64,000 bases of DNA from Clostridium beijerinckii HUN142 (GCF_000621745.1 NZ_KK211337.1:67876-131875), one strand, 5' to 3'. Counted from the first letter of the stretch, positions 34,924 to 44,374 are shown. The notes: generated by a model not told the origin, from the sequence alone. Numbers and translations are program-made.

Positions 34924-35958
34924 ATGAAAAGTTTAAAATTGAAAAAATTAGTTGCCTGTGCTGTTGCGGCATTAACAATAGCGACTTTATCTCCAATTGG
35001 GGCATCGGCGGAATGGAAGCAAGATTCTAACGGATGGTGGAATACTGAAGGAAGTTCATACTCTACAGGTTGGAGAGCTATAAACGGAAGTTGGTATTAT
35101 TTTAATACAGATGGATATATGAAGACAGGCTGGGTAAATGATGGAGGTACATGGTACTATTTACAATCATCAGGAGCAATGAAGACAGGTTGGGCAAATG
35201 ATGGAGGTACATGGTACTATTTACAATCGTCAGGAGCAATGAAGACAGGTTGGGTAAATGATGGAGGTACATGGTATTATTTACAATCATCAGGAGCAAT
35301 GAAAACAGGATGGATAAATGATAATGGTGTATGGTATTTTGCATCAGTATCAGGAGCGATGCAAAGTGGAGTAATTCAAATTGATGGAAAAGTATATTAT
35401 TTTGCATCAAATGGAGCAATGCAAGTTGGTAATGTAACAATTGATGGAGTAGTTTATACATTTGCAGCAACTGGAGAAGCTACAGGAACTAAGCTACCAA
35501 CTCCAACATTAGGGTTTACATCTAGTGGAGTTGTAGTTGATTTAAGCAATCCTACAGAAACAGAAAGCAGCAGTCATTCATCAGGTGGAGGATCAGGATC
35601 AGGCGGTAAGACATCTCAAGATCCTATAGATCAGGCATTTAGTAGTCAAACAAGAGTTGGGTTATCTAAGTCGGACCCAGATGAAAATGGGGCAGTAACT
35701 ATAAAACCTTCAGTATTTGGATTTACACCAGGAGACACAACAACTGCGTCTATAGGAGGAGTAACTTATTCGGTTAAAAAAGAAATAAGTGTATCATTAG
35801 AAAATGGAACAGATGTTGGAATTAGTGGAGATTACAATAGCGGATATAAGATTGAAAAAGGTCAGAGCGGGACAGTAACTGTAGTCATTTCTTTAATAGG
35901 TCCTGATGGAAGTTTAAAATATGTTAATGCAACACCAACATATTTTAGTAACAAGTAG
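34924..35958 (+). CDS. Secreted wall-binding-repeat protein with near-identical tandem repeats
   Basis: 344 residues. The signal peptide (KLKKLVACAVAALTIATLSP) ends near GASAE. Then come about seven choline-binding-type repeats, three of them encoded by almost identical 60-bp units (35119-35298). A Ser/Gly linker and a 110-residue C-terminal domain (from DPIDQAFSSQTRVGLSKSDP) with beta-rich character follow. The ATG at 34924 follows AAGGAGGG. It shares the closing repeat (GNVTIDGVVYTFAATGE) with the protein encoded at 31490-32494, but the C-terminal domains differ. Confidence 0.9.
   Translation: MKSLKLKKLVACAVAALTIATLSPIGASAEWKQDSNGWWNTEGSSYSTGWRAINGSWYYFNTDGYMKTGWVNDGGTWYYLQSSGAMKTGWANDGGTWYYLQSSGAMKTGWVNDGGTWYYLQSSGAMKTGWINDNGVWYFASVSGAMQSGVIQIDGKVYYFASNGAMQVGNVTIDGVVYTFAATGEATGTKLPTPTLGFTSSGVVVDLSNPTETESSSHSSGGGSGSGGKTSQDPIDQAFSSQTRVGLSKSDPDENGAVTIKPSVFGFTPGDTTTASIGGVTYSVKKEISVSLENGTDVGISGDYNSGYKIEKGQSGTVTVVISLIGPDGSLKYVNATPTYFSNK
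35119..35298 (+). repeat. Three near-identical 60-bp coding repeats
   Basis: Units 35119-35178, 35179-35238 and 35239-35298 differ at only a few positions; a fourth, more diverged unit follows. Each encodes one 20-residue wall-binding repeat. The near identity at silent sites points to recent expansion or gene conversion. Confidence 0.92.
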
Positions 35959-36020
35959 ATTTGTATATTTATGTAAATGCAGATTTGATTCTAAAATTTT
36001 AATGTTTTGACAGAGTTTTA

Positions 36021-36060
36021 GAAAGGCAGTAAGAATTTTAAATTCTTACTGCTTTCTTAT
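36021..36060 (+). terminator. Terminator after the wall-binding protein gene
   Basis: GAAAGGCAGTAAGAATT (36021-36037) pairs with AATTCTTACTGCTTTC (36041-36056) with one bulge, followed by TTATTTTTTT. Confidence 0.85.
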
Positions 36061-36665
36061 TTTTTTATATCTGCTATAATATTACTTGTCGCTATTTTTA
36101 TTTCTAGCGAAGAGAAATATTGGGGAAAGCGTTATTTTATATGTTCTTATATAAAATAAAGTTTATTATATAAGAACATATAAAATAAAGTTTATTATAT
36201 AAGTTAAGACACATTAAAGAAAAAGAGAAGTCCAAAACCACCAAGAAGAGTTTTGATCAGGTATAAGTAATGTAGTAATGTGAGTGGGGTTACTAAGATA
36301 TGTATGTTGCTAAATAGAAAATTAGAAATCTTAGGCTTCGAGTGAATCAATTGTCTGGCACATATGCTGAGATTTTTTTATTCTCAAGAAATTTATATTA
36401 AAGTCAAATTTGTGACGTTGTATTCTTTGATAATATAAATTATGAAAGTTACTGATTAAGAGTGTTGAATTCTTAGAGAGAATAAAAAAGAAGCATATTA
36501 GTCTTTGGGATTTTTATCTAAAGGATTAAAAAGTCAGATTTATAAAATGAGCATCCGACTTAGAAGTCTCCTGAGATTTTACTCTGATAGCAAATGATTA
36601 AAGTGAGATTTATTATTATTTTTGATTACGTCTTAAAATGATAATTGCAGAAAGGAGTGGAAAAG
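36061..36665 (+). other. Intergenic region before rarA
   Basis: About 600 bases without a credible gene. Near 36140-36200 there is an inverted repeat (TATGTTCTTATATA and its complement) and a direct repeat of about 25 bases around AATAAAGTTTATTATATAAG. The rest shows no recognisable RNA element. Confidence 0.5.
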
Positions 36666-37910
36666 GTGAGACCATTAGCGGACTTGATGAGGCCTAATAA
36701 ATTAGAAGATTTTGTAGGGCAGCAGCATATATTGGGTCAAGGAAAGCCATTATATAACTTGATATCTGGAAAAAACATATGTAATTGCATATTTTACGGG
36801 CCACCAGGAACGGGAAAAACAACTTTAGCTAACATAATGGCTAATTATGTAGATAAGAAATTTTATAAATTAAATGCAACAGTTGCATCGGTTAAGGATA
36901 TTCAGGACATAACTAATAATATAGATAGCTTATTAAATTATAATGGAGTTGTTTTATATATAGATGAGCTTCAGCATTTTAACAAAAAGCAACAGCAGGC
37001 ATTGTTAGAATTTATAGAAGATGGAAGAATAACTTTAATCGCAAGTACAACTGAAAATCCTTATTTCGTTATACACAAAGCAATAATAAGTAGATGTAAT
37101 ATATTTTCGTTTAAACCCTTAATTACAGGTGACATAATAGTTGGACTTAAAAGATCTATACAAAAGCTTATAGATGAAGGGATAGAGATAGAATACTCAG
37201 ATGAGGCGCTGGAGTATATTGGAGAGATATCTCAAGGTGACTATAGAAAAGCTTATAATATTTTAGAGATGGCGATAAATTCTCAAGTTAAGCAGGTTAG
37301 AGTGATTTCAAGTGAATACATTGAAAGCTTAGGGCAATCAAGTATGCGCGCTGATTCTAGTGGAGATGAATTTTATAATTTATTAAGTGCTCTTCAAAAA
37401 AGTATAAGGGGAAGCGATCCTAATGCAGCAGTCCACTATCTAGCTAGATTGATTAAAGGAGGAAATTTAACAGCTATAATAAGAAGAATATCTGTTATTG
37501 CAGCAGAAGATATTGGTCTTGCATTTCCCAATGCATTATCTGTTGTTAATTCTGGAATAGAACTTTCATTAAAGGTTGGACTTCCGGAAGCAAGAATAAT
37601 TCTTTCGGAAATAGTTATATATTTAGCAACTCTTCCTAAATCTAATAGTGCATGCTTAGCTATAGATTCTGCTATGAATGATCTGGAAAATATGAATTTT
37701 GGAGATGTTCCAATGCATTTAAAGGATGCTCATTACTCTGGAGCAGCAAACCTTGGCGTTGGTGGCTATAAATATCCTCATGATTATCCTAATCATTATG
37801 TAAAACAGAGTTATTTACCGCAAGAACTGCTTGGAAAGATTTATTATAATGAACAAAATAATAAATATGAAGAGAGTTTGAGGAAATACTGGGCAGAAAT
37901 AAAAAAATAA
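36666..37910 (+). CDS. rarA: Replication-associated recombination protein A (MgsA/RarA AAA+ ATPase)
   Basis: 414 residues. A clamp-loader-like AAA+ ATPase that acts at stalled replication forks. RPLADLMRPNKLEDFVGQQH, GPPGTGKTT (Walker A), VVLYIDELQHF (Walker B) and ASTTENP (sensor 1) are all present. The C-terminal tetramerisation domain includes DYPNHYVKQSYLP. The GTG at 36666 is chosen because AAAGGAG (36651-36657) lies 8 bases before it; the TTG at 36645 would precede that site. Confidence 0.93.
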   Translation: MRPLADLMRPNKLEDFVGQQHILGQGKPLYNLISGKNICNCIFYGPPGTGKTTLANIMANYVDKKFYKLNATVASVKDIQDITNNIDSLLNYNGVVLYIDELQHFNKKQQQALLEFIEDGRITLIASTTENPYFVIHKAIISRCNIFSFKPLITGDIIVGLKRSIQKLIDEGIEIEYSDEALEYIGEISQGDYRKAYNILEMAINSQVKQVRVISSEYIESLGQSSMRADSSGDEFYNLLSALQKSIRGSDPNAAVHYLARLIKGGNLTAIIRRISVIAAEDIGLAFPNALSVVNSGIELSLKVGLPEARIILSEIVIYLATLPKSNSACLAIDSAMNDLENMNFGDVPMHLKDAHYSGAANLGVGGYKYPHDYPNHYVKQSYLPQELLGKIYYNEQNNKYEESLRKYWAEIKK

Positions 37911-37923
37911 TAGCAATTATCGT

Positions 37924-37952
37924 TTGACAAAAGCCGAGTATTTTGGTAAGAT
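37924..37952 (+). promoter_or_regulatory. Promoter of the isc operon
   Basis: TTGACA (37924-37929), a 17-base spacer and TAAGAT (37947-37952). It lies about 80 bases before iscR. An IscR-type operator could overlap it, but no confident palindrome was seen. Confidence 0.7.
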
Positions 37953-38032
37953 ATAAGCGAATTTAATATATCTTTTATAATACTAGAAAAACTAGAAAAT
38001 ATCAACAAAAAACGAAAAGGGGTGAAGAAATA

Positions 38033-38485
38033 ATGAAACTTTCAACTAAAGGAAGATATGGAGTTAGAGCTATGGTTGACTTAGCATCTAATTATGGTGG
38101 TGCCCCAGTTTCAATAAAAACTATATCAAAGAGAGAAAATCTTTCGGAATATTATTTAGAACAGTTATTTAGCCCGCTTAGACGTGCTAATATGATTAGA
38201 AGTATAAGAGGTGCTCAAGGTGGATATGTTCTATGCAAGCCGCCAAAGGACATAACGGTTGGCGATGTTATGACTATTCTTGAAGGGCCAATTGAGATAG
38301 CAGATTGTATTGATGGTGTTGAGTGTGATAGTTCGGATTGCTGTGCAACCAAAGCAGTTTGGGAAAAGATTAAAAGAAGCATAGACGATGTTATGAACTC
38401 AATTACATTACAGGATATACTTGATGATTATGAGACAATTAAAAACAATAAGAATAATATTAAGATAGTGGATAGGAGTGAATGA
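38033..38485 (+). CDS. iscR: Rrf2/IscR-type Fe-S-sensing regulator
   Basis: 150 residues. Winged helix-turn-helix (KLSTKGRYGVRAMVDLAS, ENLSEYYLEQLFSPLRRA, GAQGGYVLCKPP), then a Cys cluster (ADCIDGVECDSSDCCA) that can bind a [2Fe-2S] cluster as in IscR. It likely represses this operon according to Fe-S status. AAAGGGGTGA precedes the ATG. The next gene begins almost immediately, and the order regulator-desulfurase-scaffold-mnmA is classic. Confidence 0.92.
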   Translation: MKLSTKGRYGVRAMVDLASNYGGAPVSIKTISKRENLSEYYLEQLFSPLRRANMIRSIRGAQGGYVLCKPPKDITVGDVMTILEGPIEIADCIDGVECDSSDCCATKAVWEKIKRSIDDVMNSITLQDILDDYETIKNNKNNIKIVDRSE

Positions 38486-38487
38486 TT

Positions 38488-39669
38488 ATGAAGAACGTAT
38501 ATATGGATTATTCAGCTACAACTTATGTAAAACCAGAAGTGTTAGAAGAAATGCTTCCTTATTTTACTGAAAAGTTTGGTAACCCATCTTCATTTTATGG
38601 AATATCAAGAGAAACAAAAAGAGCTATAGATAAGGCAAGAGAACAGATAGCAGAAGCATTAAACTGTTTACCTGATGAAGTGTATTTCACAGGTGGCGGA
38701 TCAGAGGCTGATAACTGGGCTATAAAAGGTATCGCAGCAGCTCATAAGAATAAAGGAAACCATATAATAACAACTAAGATCGAGCACCATGCAGTTCTTC
38801 ATACTTGTGAATACTTAGAGAAGAATGGCTTTGATGTTACATATTTAGATGTTGATGAAGAAGGTTTCATAAAATTAGATGATTTAAGAAATGCTATAAC
38901 TGATAAGACGATTTTAGTAAGTATTATGTTTGCTAATAATGAAATAGGAACAATTCAGCCTATAAAAGAAATTGGAGAAATCTGTAGAGAAAAGAAAGTT
39001 TTCTTCCATACAGATGCAGTTCAGGCTGTTGGAAATGTTCCTGTTGATGTTAAAGAAATGAATATAGATATGCTATCACTTGCAGGTCATAAGATCTATG
39101 GGCCAAAAGGTATTGGAGTTCTTTATATAAAGAAGGGAATTAAAATTGATAATTTAATTCACGGTGGAGCTCAAGAAAAGAATAGAAGAGCAGGTACAGA
39201 AAATATTGCTTCTATTGTTGGACTTGGTAAAGCACTTGAACTTGCTACTAATAATTTAGAAGATCATATGAAAAGATTAACTGCGTTAAAAGAAAAATTA
39301 ATAGCTGGTTTACTTGAAATTCCATACACTAAATTAAATGGACCAAGAGGAGATAAGAGACTTCCTGGAAATGTTAATGTATGTTTTAGATTTATTGAAG
39401 GTGAATCAATTTTATTATCATTAGATTTTAAAGGAGTTTGCGCATCAAGCGGTAGTGCTTGTACTTCAGGTTCTTTAGATCCATCACATGTATTACTTGC
39501 AATTGGGCTTCCTCATGAAATTGCTCACGGATCATTAAGACTTAGCATGGGTGAAGGGTCAACAGAAGAAGATGTAGATTATGTTCTTGAAGTTGTACCA
39601 CCAATTATTGAAAGATTAAGAAACATGTCACCATTATGGGATGACTTTTTAAAGAAAGGGGAAAATTAA
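38488..39669 (+). CDS. iscS: Cysteine desulfurase (NifS/IscS)
   Basis: 393 residues. A PLP enzyme that takes sulfur from cysteine for Fe-S clusters and tRNA thiolation. MDYSATTYVKPE at the N-terminus, SLAGHKIYGPKG with the PLP-binding Lys, and SSGSACTSGSLDPSHVL with the catalytic Cys loop are all normal. An ATG at 38482 overlaps the iscR stop, but AGGAG is only three bases before it, so ATG 38488 is preferred. It delivers sulfur to the scaffold and MnmA encoded downstream. Confidence 0.95.
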   Translation: MKNVYMDYSATTYVKPEVLEEMLPYFTEKFGNPSSFYGISRETKRAIDKAREQIAEALNCLPDEVYFTGGGSEADNWAIKGIAAAHKNKGNHIITTKIEHHAVLHTCEYLEKNGFDVTYLDVDEEGFIKLDDLRNAITDKTILVSIMFANNEIGTIQPIKEIGEICREKKVFFHTDAVQAVGNVPVDVKEMNIDMLSLAGHKIYGPKGIGVLYIKKGIKIDNLIHGGAQEKNRRAGTENIASIVGLGKALELATNNLEDHMKRLTALKEKLIAGLLEIPYTKLNGPRGDKRLPGNVNVCFRFIEGESILLSLDFKGVCASSGSACTSGSLDPSHVLLAIGLPHEIAHGSLRLSMGEGSTEEDVDYVLEVVPPIIERLRNMSPLWDDFLKKGEN

Positions 39670-39670
39670 T

Positions 39671-40108
39671 ATGATATACAGTGAAAAAGTAATGGAACAT
39701 TTCCAAAATCCAAGAAACGTTGGAGAAATAGTAGATGCAAATGGCGTAGGTGAAGTTGGAAACGCTAAATGTGGAGATATAATGAAAATCTATTTAAAGG
39801 TTGAAGACAATATCATCAAAGATGTTAAGTTTAAGACTTTTGGATGTGGATCAGCTATTGCATCATCATCAATGGCTACAGAATTAATCAAAGGGAAAAC
39901 ATTAGATGAAGCTTGGGAATTAACTAATAAAGCAGTTGCAGAAGCTTTAGATGGTCTTCCACCAGTAAAAATGCACTGTTCTGTTCTTGCAGAAGAAGCA
40001 ATTCATAAAGCTATAAATGATTACAGAGCAAAAAATGGATTAGAAGTAATACCTATGGAAGAACATAGTGACGAAGATCTACATGCTGCTGTACATGGAG
40101 AAGAGTAA
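39671..40108 (+). CDS. iscU: Fe-S cluster scaffold protein (NifU/IscU-like)
   Basis: 145 residues. It assembles Fe-S clusters from desulfurase sulfur. The three ligand cysteines are in VGNAKCGDIMK, KTFGCGSAIASSS and PVKMHCSVLAEEA. The C-terminal tail is acidic. It starts immediately after iscS and is followed 11 bases later by mnmA, all one operon. Confidence 0.95.
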   Translation: MIYSEKVMEHFQNPRNVGEIVDANGVGEVGNAKCGDIMKIYLKVEDNIIKDVKFKTFGCGSAIASSSMATELIKGKTLDEAWELTNKAVAEALDGLPPVKMHCSVLAEEAIHKAINDYRAKNGLEVIPMEEHSDEDLHAAVHGEE

Positions 40109-40119
40109 TAGGTGAAATT

Positions 40120-41196
40120 ATGAAGAAAAAAGTTTTAGTAGGTATGAGTGGTGGTGTAGATAGTTCTGTTGCTGCATATTTATTGAAACAGCAGGGATAT
40201 GACGTCATTGGTGCTACAATGCAGATTTGGCAGCACGATGAGGAATTTGAAGAAAGGGAAGGGGGCTGCTGCTCCCTTTCTGCTGTTGATGATGCAAGAA
40301 GAGTATGCGACAAGCTTGATATACCATTTTATGTTTTAAATTTTAGAGATTATTTTAAGGAAAAAGTTATTGATAAATTTGTTCAAGAATACATAGATGG
40401 AAAGACTCCGAACCCTTGTATTGAATGTAATAAACATTTAAAGTTCGATGAACTTTTAAGAAGAGCAAGAGGTATAGGGGCAGATTATGTGGCTACTGGT
40501 CATTATGCTAAAATTGAAAAGCGCGATGATAGATATCTTTTAATCAGATCTGATGATGATAGAAAAGATCAAACTTATGCTTTATATAATTTTACCCAAG
40601 ATCAGTTGGAACATACATTAATGCCTTGTGGAGACTATGAAAAGACTAAGATTAGAGAAATAGCAAAGGAAATAGGTCTTGCTGTTCATAATAAAAAAGA
40701 TAGTGAAGAAATATGTTTTATTTCTGATAATAATCATGGTAAATATATTTCAGAAGCAAAGCCAGATAGGGTTAAACCAGGTAATTTCGTTGATAAGAGT
40801 GGTAATATACTTGGTCAGCACAAAGGAATTGTATATTACACTATTGGACAAAGAAAAGGACTTGGATTATCCCTTGGAAGGCCAGTATTTGTAACAAATA
40901 TAAATGCTAAAACCAACGAAGTTGTACTAGGTTCTGAAGATGATATTTTCAAAACAGAATTAATCGCAACTGATGTAAATTTTATTCCTTTTGATAAACT
41001 TGAAAAAGAAATGGAAGTTACAGCAAAAATAAGATATTCTGCAAAGCCAGCAGAAGCTGCTTTAATGCCACTTCCAAATGGTAGAGTGAAAGTTGTTTTT
41101 AAGGAAAAGCAAAGGGCAATAACTAAAGGTCAGTCAGTTGTATTTTATAATGATGAAATAGTAGTTGGCGGCGGTATAATAGAAAGTATAATCTAA
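40120..41196 (+). CDS. mnmA: tRNA-uridine 2-sulfurtransferase
   Basis: 358 residues. Adds the 2-thio group to U34 of Lys, Glu and Gln tRNAs using sulfur relayed from IscS. The PP-loop GMSGGVDSSVAAYLL is at the N-terminus, the two catalytic cysteines are in NPCIEC (Cys 100) and SEEICFI (about Cys 199), and the C-terminal beta domain is complete. The last gene of the isc operon, before a terminator. Confidence 0.96.
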   Translation: MKKKVLVGMSGGVDSSVAAYLLKQQGYDVIGATMQIWQHDEEFEEREGGCCSLSAVDDARRVCDKLDIPFYVLNFRDYFKEKVIDKFVQEYIDGKTPNPCIECNKHLKFDELLRRARGIGADYVATGHYAKIEKRDDRYLLIRSDDDRKDQTYALYNFTQDQLEHTLMPCGDYEKTKIREIAKEIGLAVHNKKDSEEICFISDNNHGKYISEAKPDRVKPGNFVDKSGNILGQHKGIVYYTIGQRKGLGLSLGRPVFVTNINAKTNEVVLGSEDDIFKTELIATDVNFIPFDKLEKEMEVTAKIRYSAKPAEAALMPLPNGRVKVVFKEKQRAITKGQSVVFYNDEIVVGGGIIESII

Positions 41197-41224
41197 AAAA
41201 TATTATTGTAGTTTAAGTATTTTT

Positions 41225-41264
41225 AAGGCTGGGAGTATGCGAGTGCTCTCGGCTTTTGTTTTTT
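41225..41264 (+). terminator. Terminator of the isc-mnmA operon
   Basis: AAGGCTGGGAG pairs with CTCTCGGCTT (one bulged G), loop about TATGCGAGTG, followed by TTGTTTTTT. Confidence 0.8.
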
Positions 41265-41632
41265 ATGCTTTGGAGTTCGCAAAACCAGCTACCAAGCCGG
41301 TAATGGACGTTGGTTATAAAATATATGGACAGTTTTAGTTAGGAAAATGCTCCTGTGTATTTTTTGTTTAGGGCCGCAGAGCAAGCTAGTGCTTTTGTGT
41401 AGTCATGAATATGTGTTTTAATCATAAAAGAAGCCTAATTTGTAAATGATAATTCTTGCTTTACAATACATGGCAAGAATATTTGAAAATTAGAATAAAT
41501 GAAGCATGGAGGCAAATGTGAGTTAATAGTTGGAAGTTGTAAAATAATTAGTAGTATTTTACATAATAGTATTAACTTATGAAGATATAATTGGTATAAT
41601 GTTCTCGAAGTAAAAAATTGGAAGGTGATTTT
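41265..41632 (+). other. Intergenic region before the pentapeptide-repeat gene
   Basis: No gene seen. A weak hairpin (ATTCTTGC ... GCAAGAAT) lies near 41450-41480. TATAAT at 41595-41600 with a poor -35 (TTAACT) probably serves the next gene. Confidence 0.5.
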
Positions 41633-41929
41633 TTGGATATCTTCAAGGCATTAAAGAGATATAATGAACATGGCTTCAATTCTAAAGGGTTTCATAAAAA
41701 TGGCACAAAGCATGATGAGTATGGATTTGATAAAAGAGGGATGCATAAAAATGGGACATACTATAATGAAGAGGGGTATGATAGAGAAGGTTATGATAAA
41801 AAAGGATATGATAGAAATGGATTTAATAATGCCGGTTTTGATAAAGAAGGATACAATAAAAATGGATATAATATATTAGGTTACGACAGAGATGGTGAAT
41901 ACTTAGAAGTAAGATATAAGTGGAAATGA
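41633..41929 (+). CDS. Tyr/Gly-rich pentapeptide-repeat protein of unknown function
   Basis: 98 residues from TTG 41633, set by GAAGGTGA just upstream; a longer TTG frame at 41618 would contain that site. After a short helix (DIFKALKRYNEHGF) the protein is a run of five-residue units of the form G-[YF]-[DN]-x-x: GYDRE, GYDKK, GYDRN, GFNNA, GFDKE, GYNKN, GYNIL, GYDRD. No signal peptide or membrane segment. I do not recognise a family. The regular Asp/Asn and Gly spacing suggests an extended or ion-binding structure, but this is speculative. Confidence 0.75.
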   Translation: MDIFKALKRYNEHGFNSKGFHKNGTKHDEYGFDKRGMHKNGTYYNEEGYDREGYDKKGYDRNGFNNAGFDKEGYNKNGYNILGYDRDGEYLEVRYKWK

Positions 41930-42767
41930 TTGAAGTGAATATGGATAGTAAAATAAGAAGGGCATGAGGTAAATAAAAAAAGTTACATTTCTAACTTGAT
42001 ATTTATAATAAATATTTTATACTCAGATTAATTAGTTTTACTCGATAGTTGACATCAGCAGCAATTTTCTTATTAAGGTTAAAGAAAACGGTTGTACTAT
42101 CTTGAATGTGTTTAGCTAAATTCAGCTGGGATTAAAATTTCACATGAAAAGGCCTGCTTTATACAATTAAGTACTTACTAAATAGTAGGTACTATTTTTA
42201 TTCTTTAGGAATTTATATTCCAATAAAATCTGTGGACGAGGTACTCTTTTAGGGTATAACTTAAAAAAGGTTGATTGATTAGTTTTTATATTTAAAAAAG
42301 AATAAAAAGGAATCTTATTCGCCTGCCAATTTTTCTCACATGTGTTCGAAAAGGCAGATGCGTGAAAAAATCTCCGGATCCACAGTCTCCTGCAAAAAGT
42401 GTTTTTATATGCAGAAAAGTTCAATATTGTAGAAAAGTTCCGTATTGCAGCATAGCTGCTCTTTTCAGTAGTGCAGAGCTACTCTTTTTATAAGTGCATA
42501 GCTGTCATTTTTAGTGTGAAGATTTTTCTCATATACGTCTGGGATTTTCTTTTATGTAATTTTAATAGAATACTCATTATTGGTAAGTTATACATGCAAG
42601 CATATTAGCATGAATAATTTTCCTATTGTTGGATACTATATCAAATGAACTGAATTTAGGTTGCTGACTATATTTCTTATCTTAGAGAATATAGGGGTAA
42701 TACTACAGTGTATAGATATAAGACAGACATAAGAGCTTTCTATTAAAAATTGTTTTGGAGGTGCACA
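41930..42767. other. Long intergenic region with hairpin repeats
   Basis: About 840 bases. An 85-codon frame on the minus strand (42167-42424) has no ribosome binding site or known motif and is not called. Three tandem hairpin units of the GCAGCTATGCTGC family lie at 42439-42515. The last 25 bases hold TGGAGGTG for the PRC-barrel gene. Confidence 0.5.
42439..42515 (-). repeat. Three tandem units of the GCAGCTATGCTGC palindrome family
   Basis: On the minus strand three units of the form A-run, (G)AGYAGCT-TGC follow one another (around 42444-42465, 42468-42489 and 42492-42515), the first matching 44699-44719 over about 20 bases, but in the opposite orientation. On the plus strand each ends in a T-run, so they may also act as terminators. 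Confidence 0.75.
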
Positions 42768-43268
42768 ATGTTTAAAACTAGAGATTTTTATTTCAAGAAG
42801 GTTTATAACATTAAAGGCAAAAAAATTGGTATTATAGAAGACTTATACATAGATTTCTTTTTAGGAAGGGTTGTAGGATTTAAGGTGTCCAATAGCCATC
42901 TATTCTCTAAAAACAACTATATAGATATGGAAGATGTTATAGATGTAGGTGAAGATGTAATAATAGAAAATATAAAAAAAGGTGATGGACTTACATTTAA
43001 AGAGATTAAGTATATGGAAGTTATTGATACATTGGGGAATGTTAAAGGAGTTCTAGAGGATATTATAATAGATATACAGGATTATTCAATTAAAGCAATA
43101 GTTATAAGCTCAGGGTTAGTAGATAAGATGATAAAGGGTAAGCAGATTATTCTTTTAAGTAGATGCATACTTGGAGAAGAATACATATTATATATAGGAA
43201 ATGAGGGGGTTTTATTTAAAACATTACCTCATAATATGGATAGGCACAATGCAATTAAGAAAGCATAG
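42768..43268 (+). CDS. PRC-barrel domain protein
   Basis: 166 residues with two PRC-barrel-like halves (VYNIKGKKIGIIEDLYIDFF with VVGFKVS, and EVIDTLGNVKGVLEDIIIDI with IKAIVISS). PRC-barrels occur in RNA-processing (RimM) and photosynthetic proteins and in small proteins of unknown role, as here. The ATG at 42768 follows TGGAGGTG; the longer frame from 42750 is not needed. The next gene overlaps its end by 20 bases. Confidence 0.85.
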   Translation: MFKTRDFYFKKVYNIKGKKIGIIEDLYIDFFLGRVVGFKVSNSHLFSKNNYIDMEDVIDVGEDVIIENIKKGDGLTFKEIKYMEVIDTLGNVKGVLEDIIIDIQDYSIKAIVISSGLVDKMIKGKQIILLSRCILGEEYILYIGNEGVLFKTLPHNMDRHNAIKKA

Positions 43269-44277
43269 AGGCACAATTCTTTTAGGAATAACCCTATTAT
43301 GTTTAATTAGCCTAATATTAGCTTACATCTTTAATAAATCAATAAATGCAATAATTAATATTATTATAGTATCTTTTATTCTAGCTTATACTTTGACTCC
43401 TATCAGAGATACATTTGAAACAAAATTTAGAATAAGTAAGAAAATCTCTTCAATATTAGTTATAGTAATAATTCTTAGCATTATTACTGCGTGTATAATT
43501 GTTATAGTTCCTACGTTATTTAATGAGATATCTAACATCAGTAATGTATTTGAGAACATAAGCAGTTTACTGGAAGGATTATTTAAAAAAAATAACTTGG
43601 ATGATTTTGCTACTACCAATGTAATATATAATGAAATTTTAGAAAAAGGAAATACTTTTTGGACAAATTTTTCAGAAAATGCTGTTGAAAATCTAATGAA
43701 CATTGGTGATAATGCAATGTCATTTGCAATTATCCCTATCATGGTATATTACTTTCTTTGCGATGGTAATAAAATATATACTAAAATGCTGCTATTATTA
43801 CCAACTTCTAAAAGAGGGCTTACTAAAAAAATATTAAGTGATATTGATAGAGTATTAACCAGATATATAACAAGCCAGTTAATGCTTTCGGGATTAATAG
43901 GTGGGTTAACATTGATATTGTTATTAGTATTGAAAGTGAAATTTCCTTTATGGATTTCTATACTGAATGCGATATTAAATATAATACCGTATTTTGGTCC
44001 AATTTTTGGTGCGGTTCCAGCGGTGATAGTTGCACTTTTAGACTCTCCAATAAAAGCATTTTGGGTAATCGTAGGTATGTTTATAATTCAACAGCTTGAA
44101 GGTGATATTTTATCTCCTAAAATAACAGGGGACAGTACAGAGATGCACCCATTTGTTATAATAATTTTATTACTTATCGGCGACAAATTCGGTGGATTTG
44201 TCGGGATGGTATTAGTGGTACCAATAGCTGTCATTATAAAAGTTTTATATGATGATATAAATTACTATCTGTTTTAG
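43249..44277 (+). CDS. AI-2E (PerM/YdiK) family permease
   Basis: 342 residues, about seven to eight membrane segments. Typical elements are IVSFILAYTLTPIRD, the external stretch after VPTLFNEISNISNVF, ILNIIPYFGPIFGAVPAVI and EGDILSPKITGDS near the C-terminus. Members export small molecules or ions (AI-2, Na+/H+) but most are unassigned. ATG 43249 lies inside the PRC-barrel gene, so translation is probably coupled. An in-frame ATG at 43201 exists but has no better site. In clostridia this gene often precedes alaS. Confidence 0.88.
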   Translation: MQLRKHRGTILLGITLLCLISLILAYIFNKSINAIINIIIVSFILAYTLTPIRDTFETKFRISKKISSILVIVIILSIITACIIVIVPTLFNEISNISNVFENISSLLEGLFKKNNLDDFATTNVIYNEILEKGNTFWTNFSENAVENLMNIGDNAMSFAIIPIMVYYFLCDGNKIYTKMLLLLPTSKRGLTKKILSDIDRVLTRYITSQLMLSGLIGGLTLILLLVLKVKFPLWISILNAILNIIPYFGPIFGAVPAVIVALLDSPIKAFWVIVGMFIIQQLEGDILSPKITGDSTEMHPFVIIILLLIGDKFGGFVGMVLVVPIAVIIKVLYDDINYYLF

Positions 44278-44374
44278 ACTGTAACTTTGTATTTAGAACA
44301 TTTCAGTGAAATTTTTCATAGTCCTACGAAACAACATATTTATTATTTCACTTGAGTACACATAAAGTTGAATA

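Noticed and set aside
35119..35298. CRISPR-like or satellite repeat
   Set aside because: The 60-bp units are in frame and encode wall-binding repeats.
42167..42424. 85-codon frame on the minus strand
   Set aside because: No ribosome binding site, no known motif, unusual composition for the neighbourhood. It may be part of a non-coding repeat.
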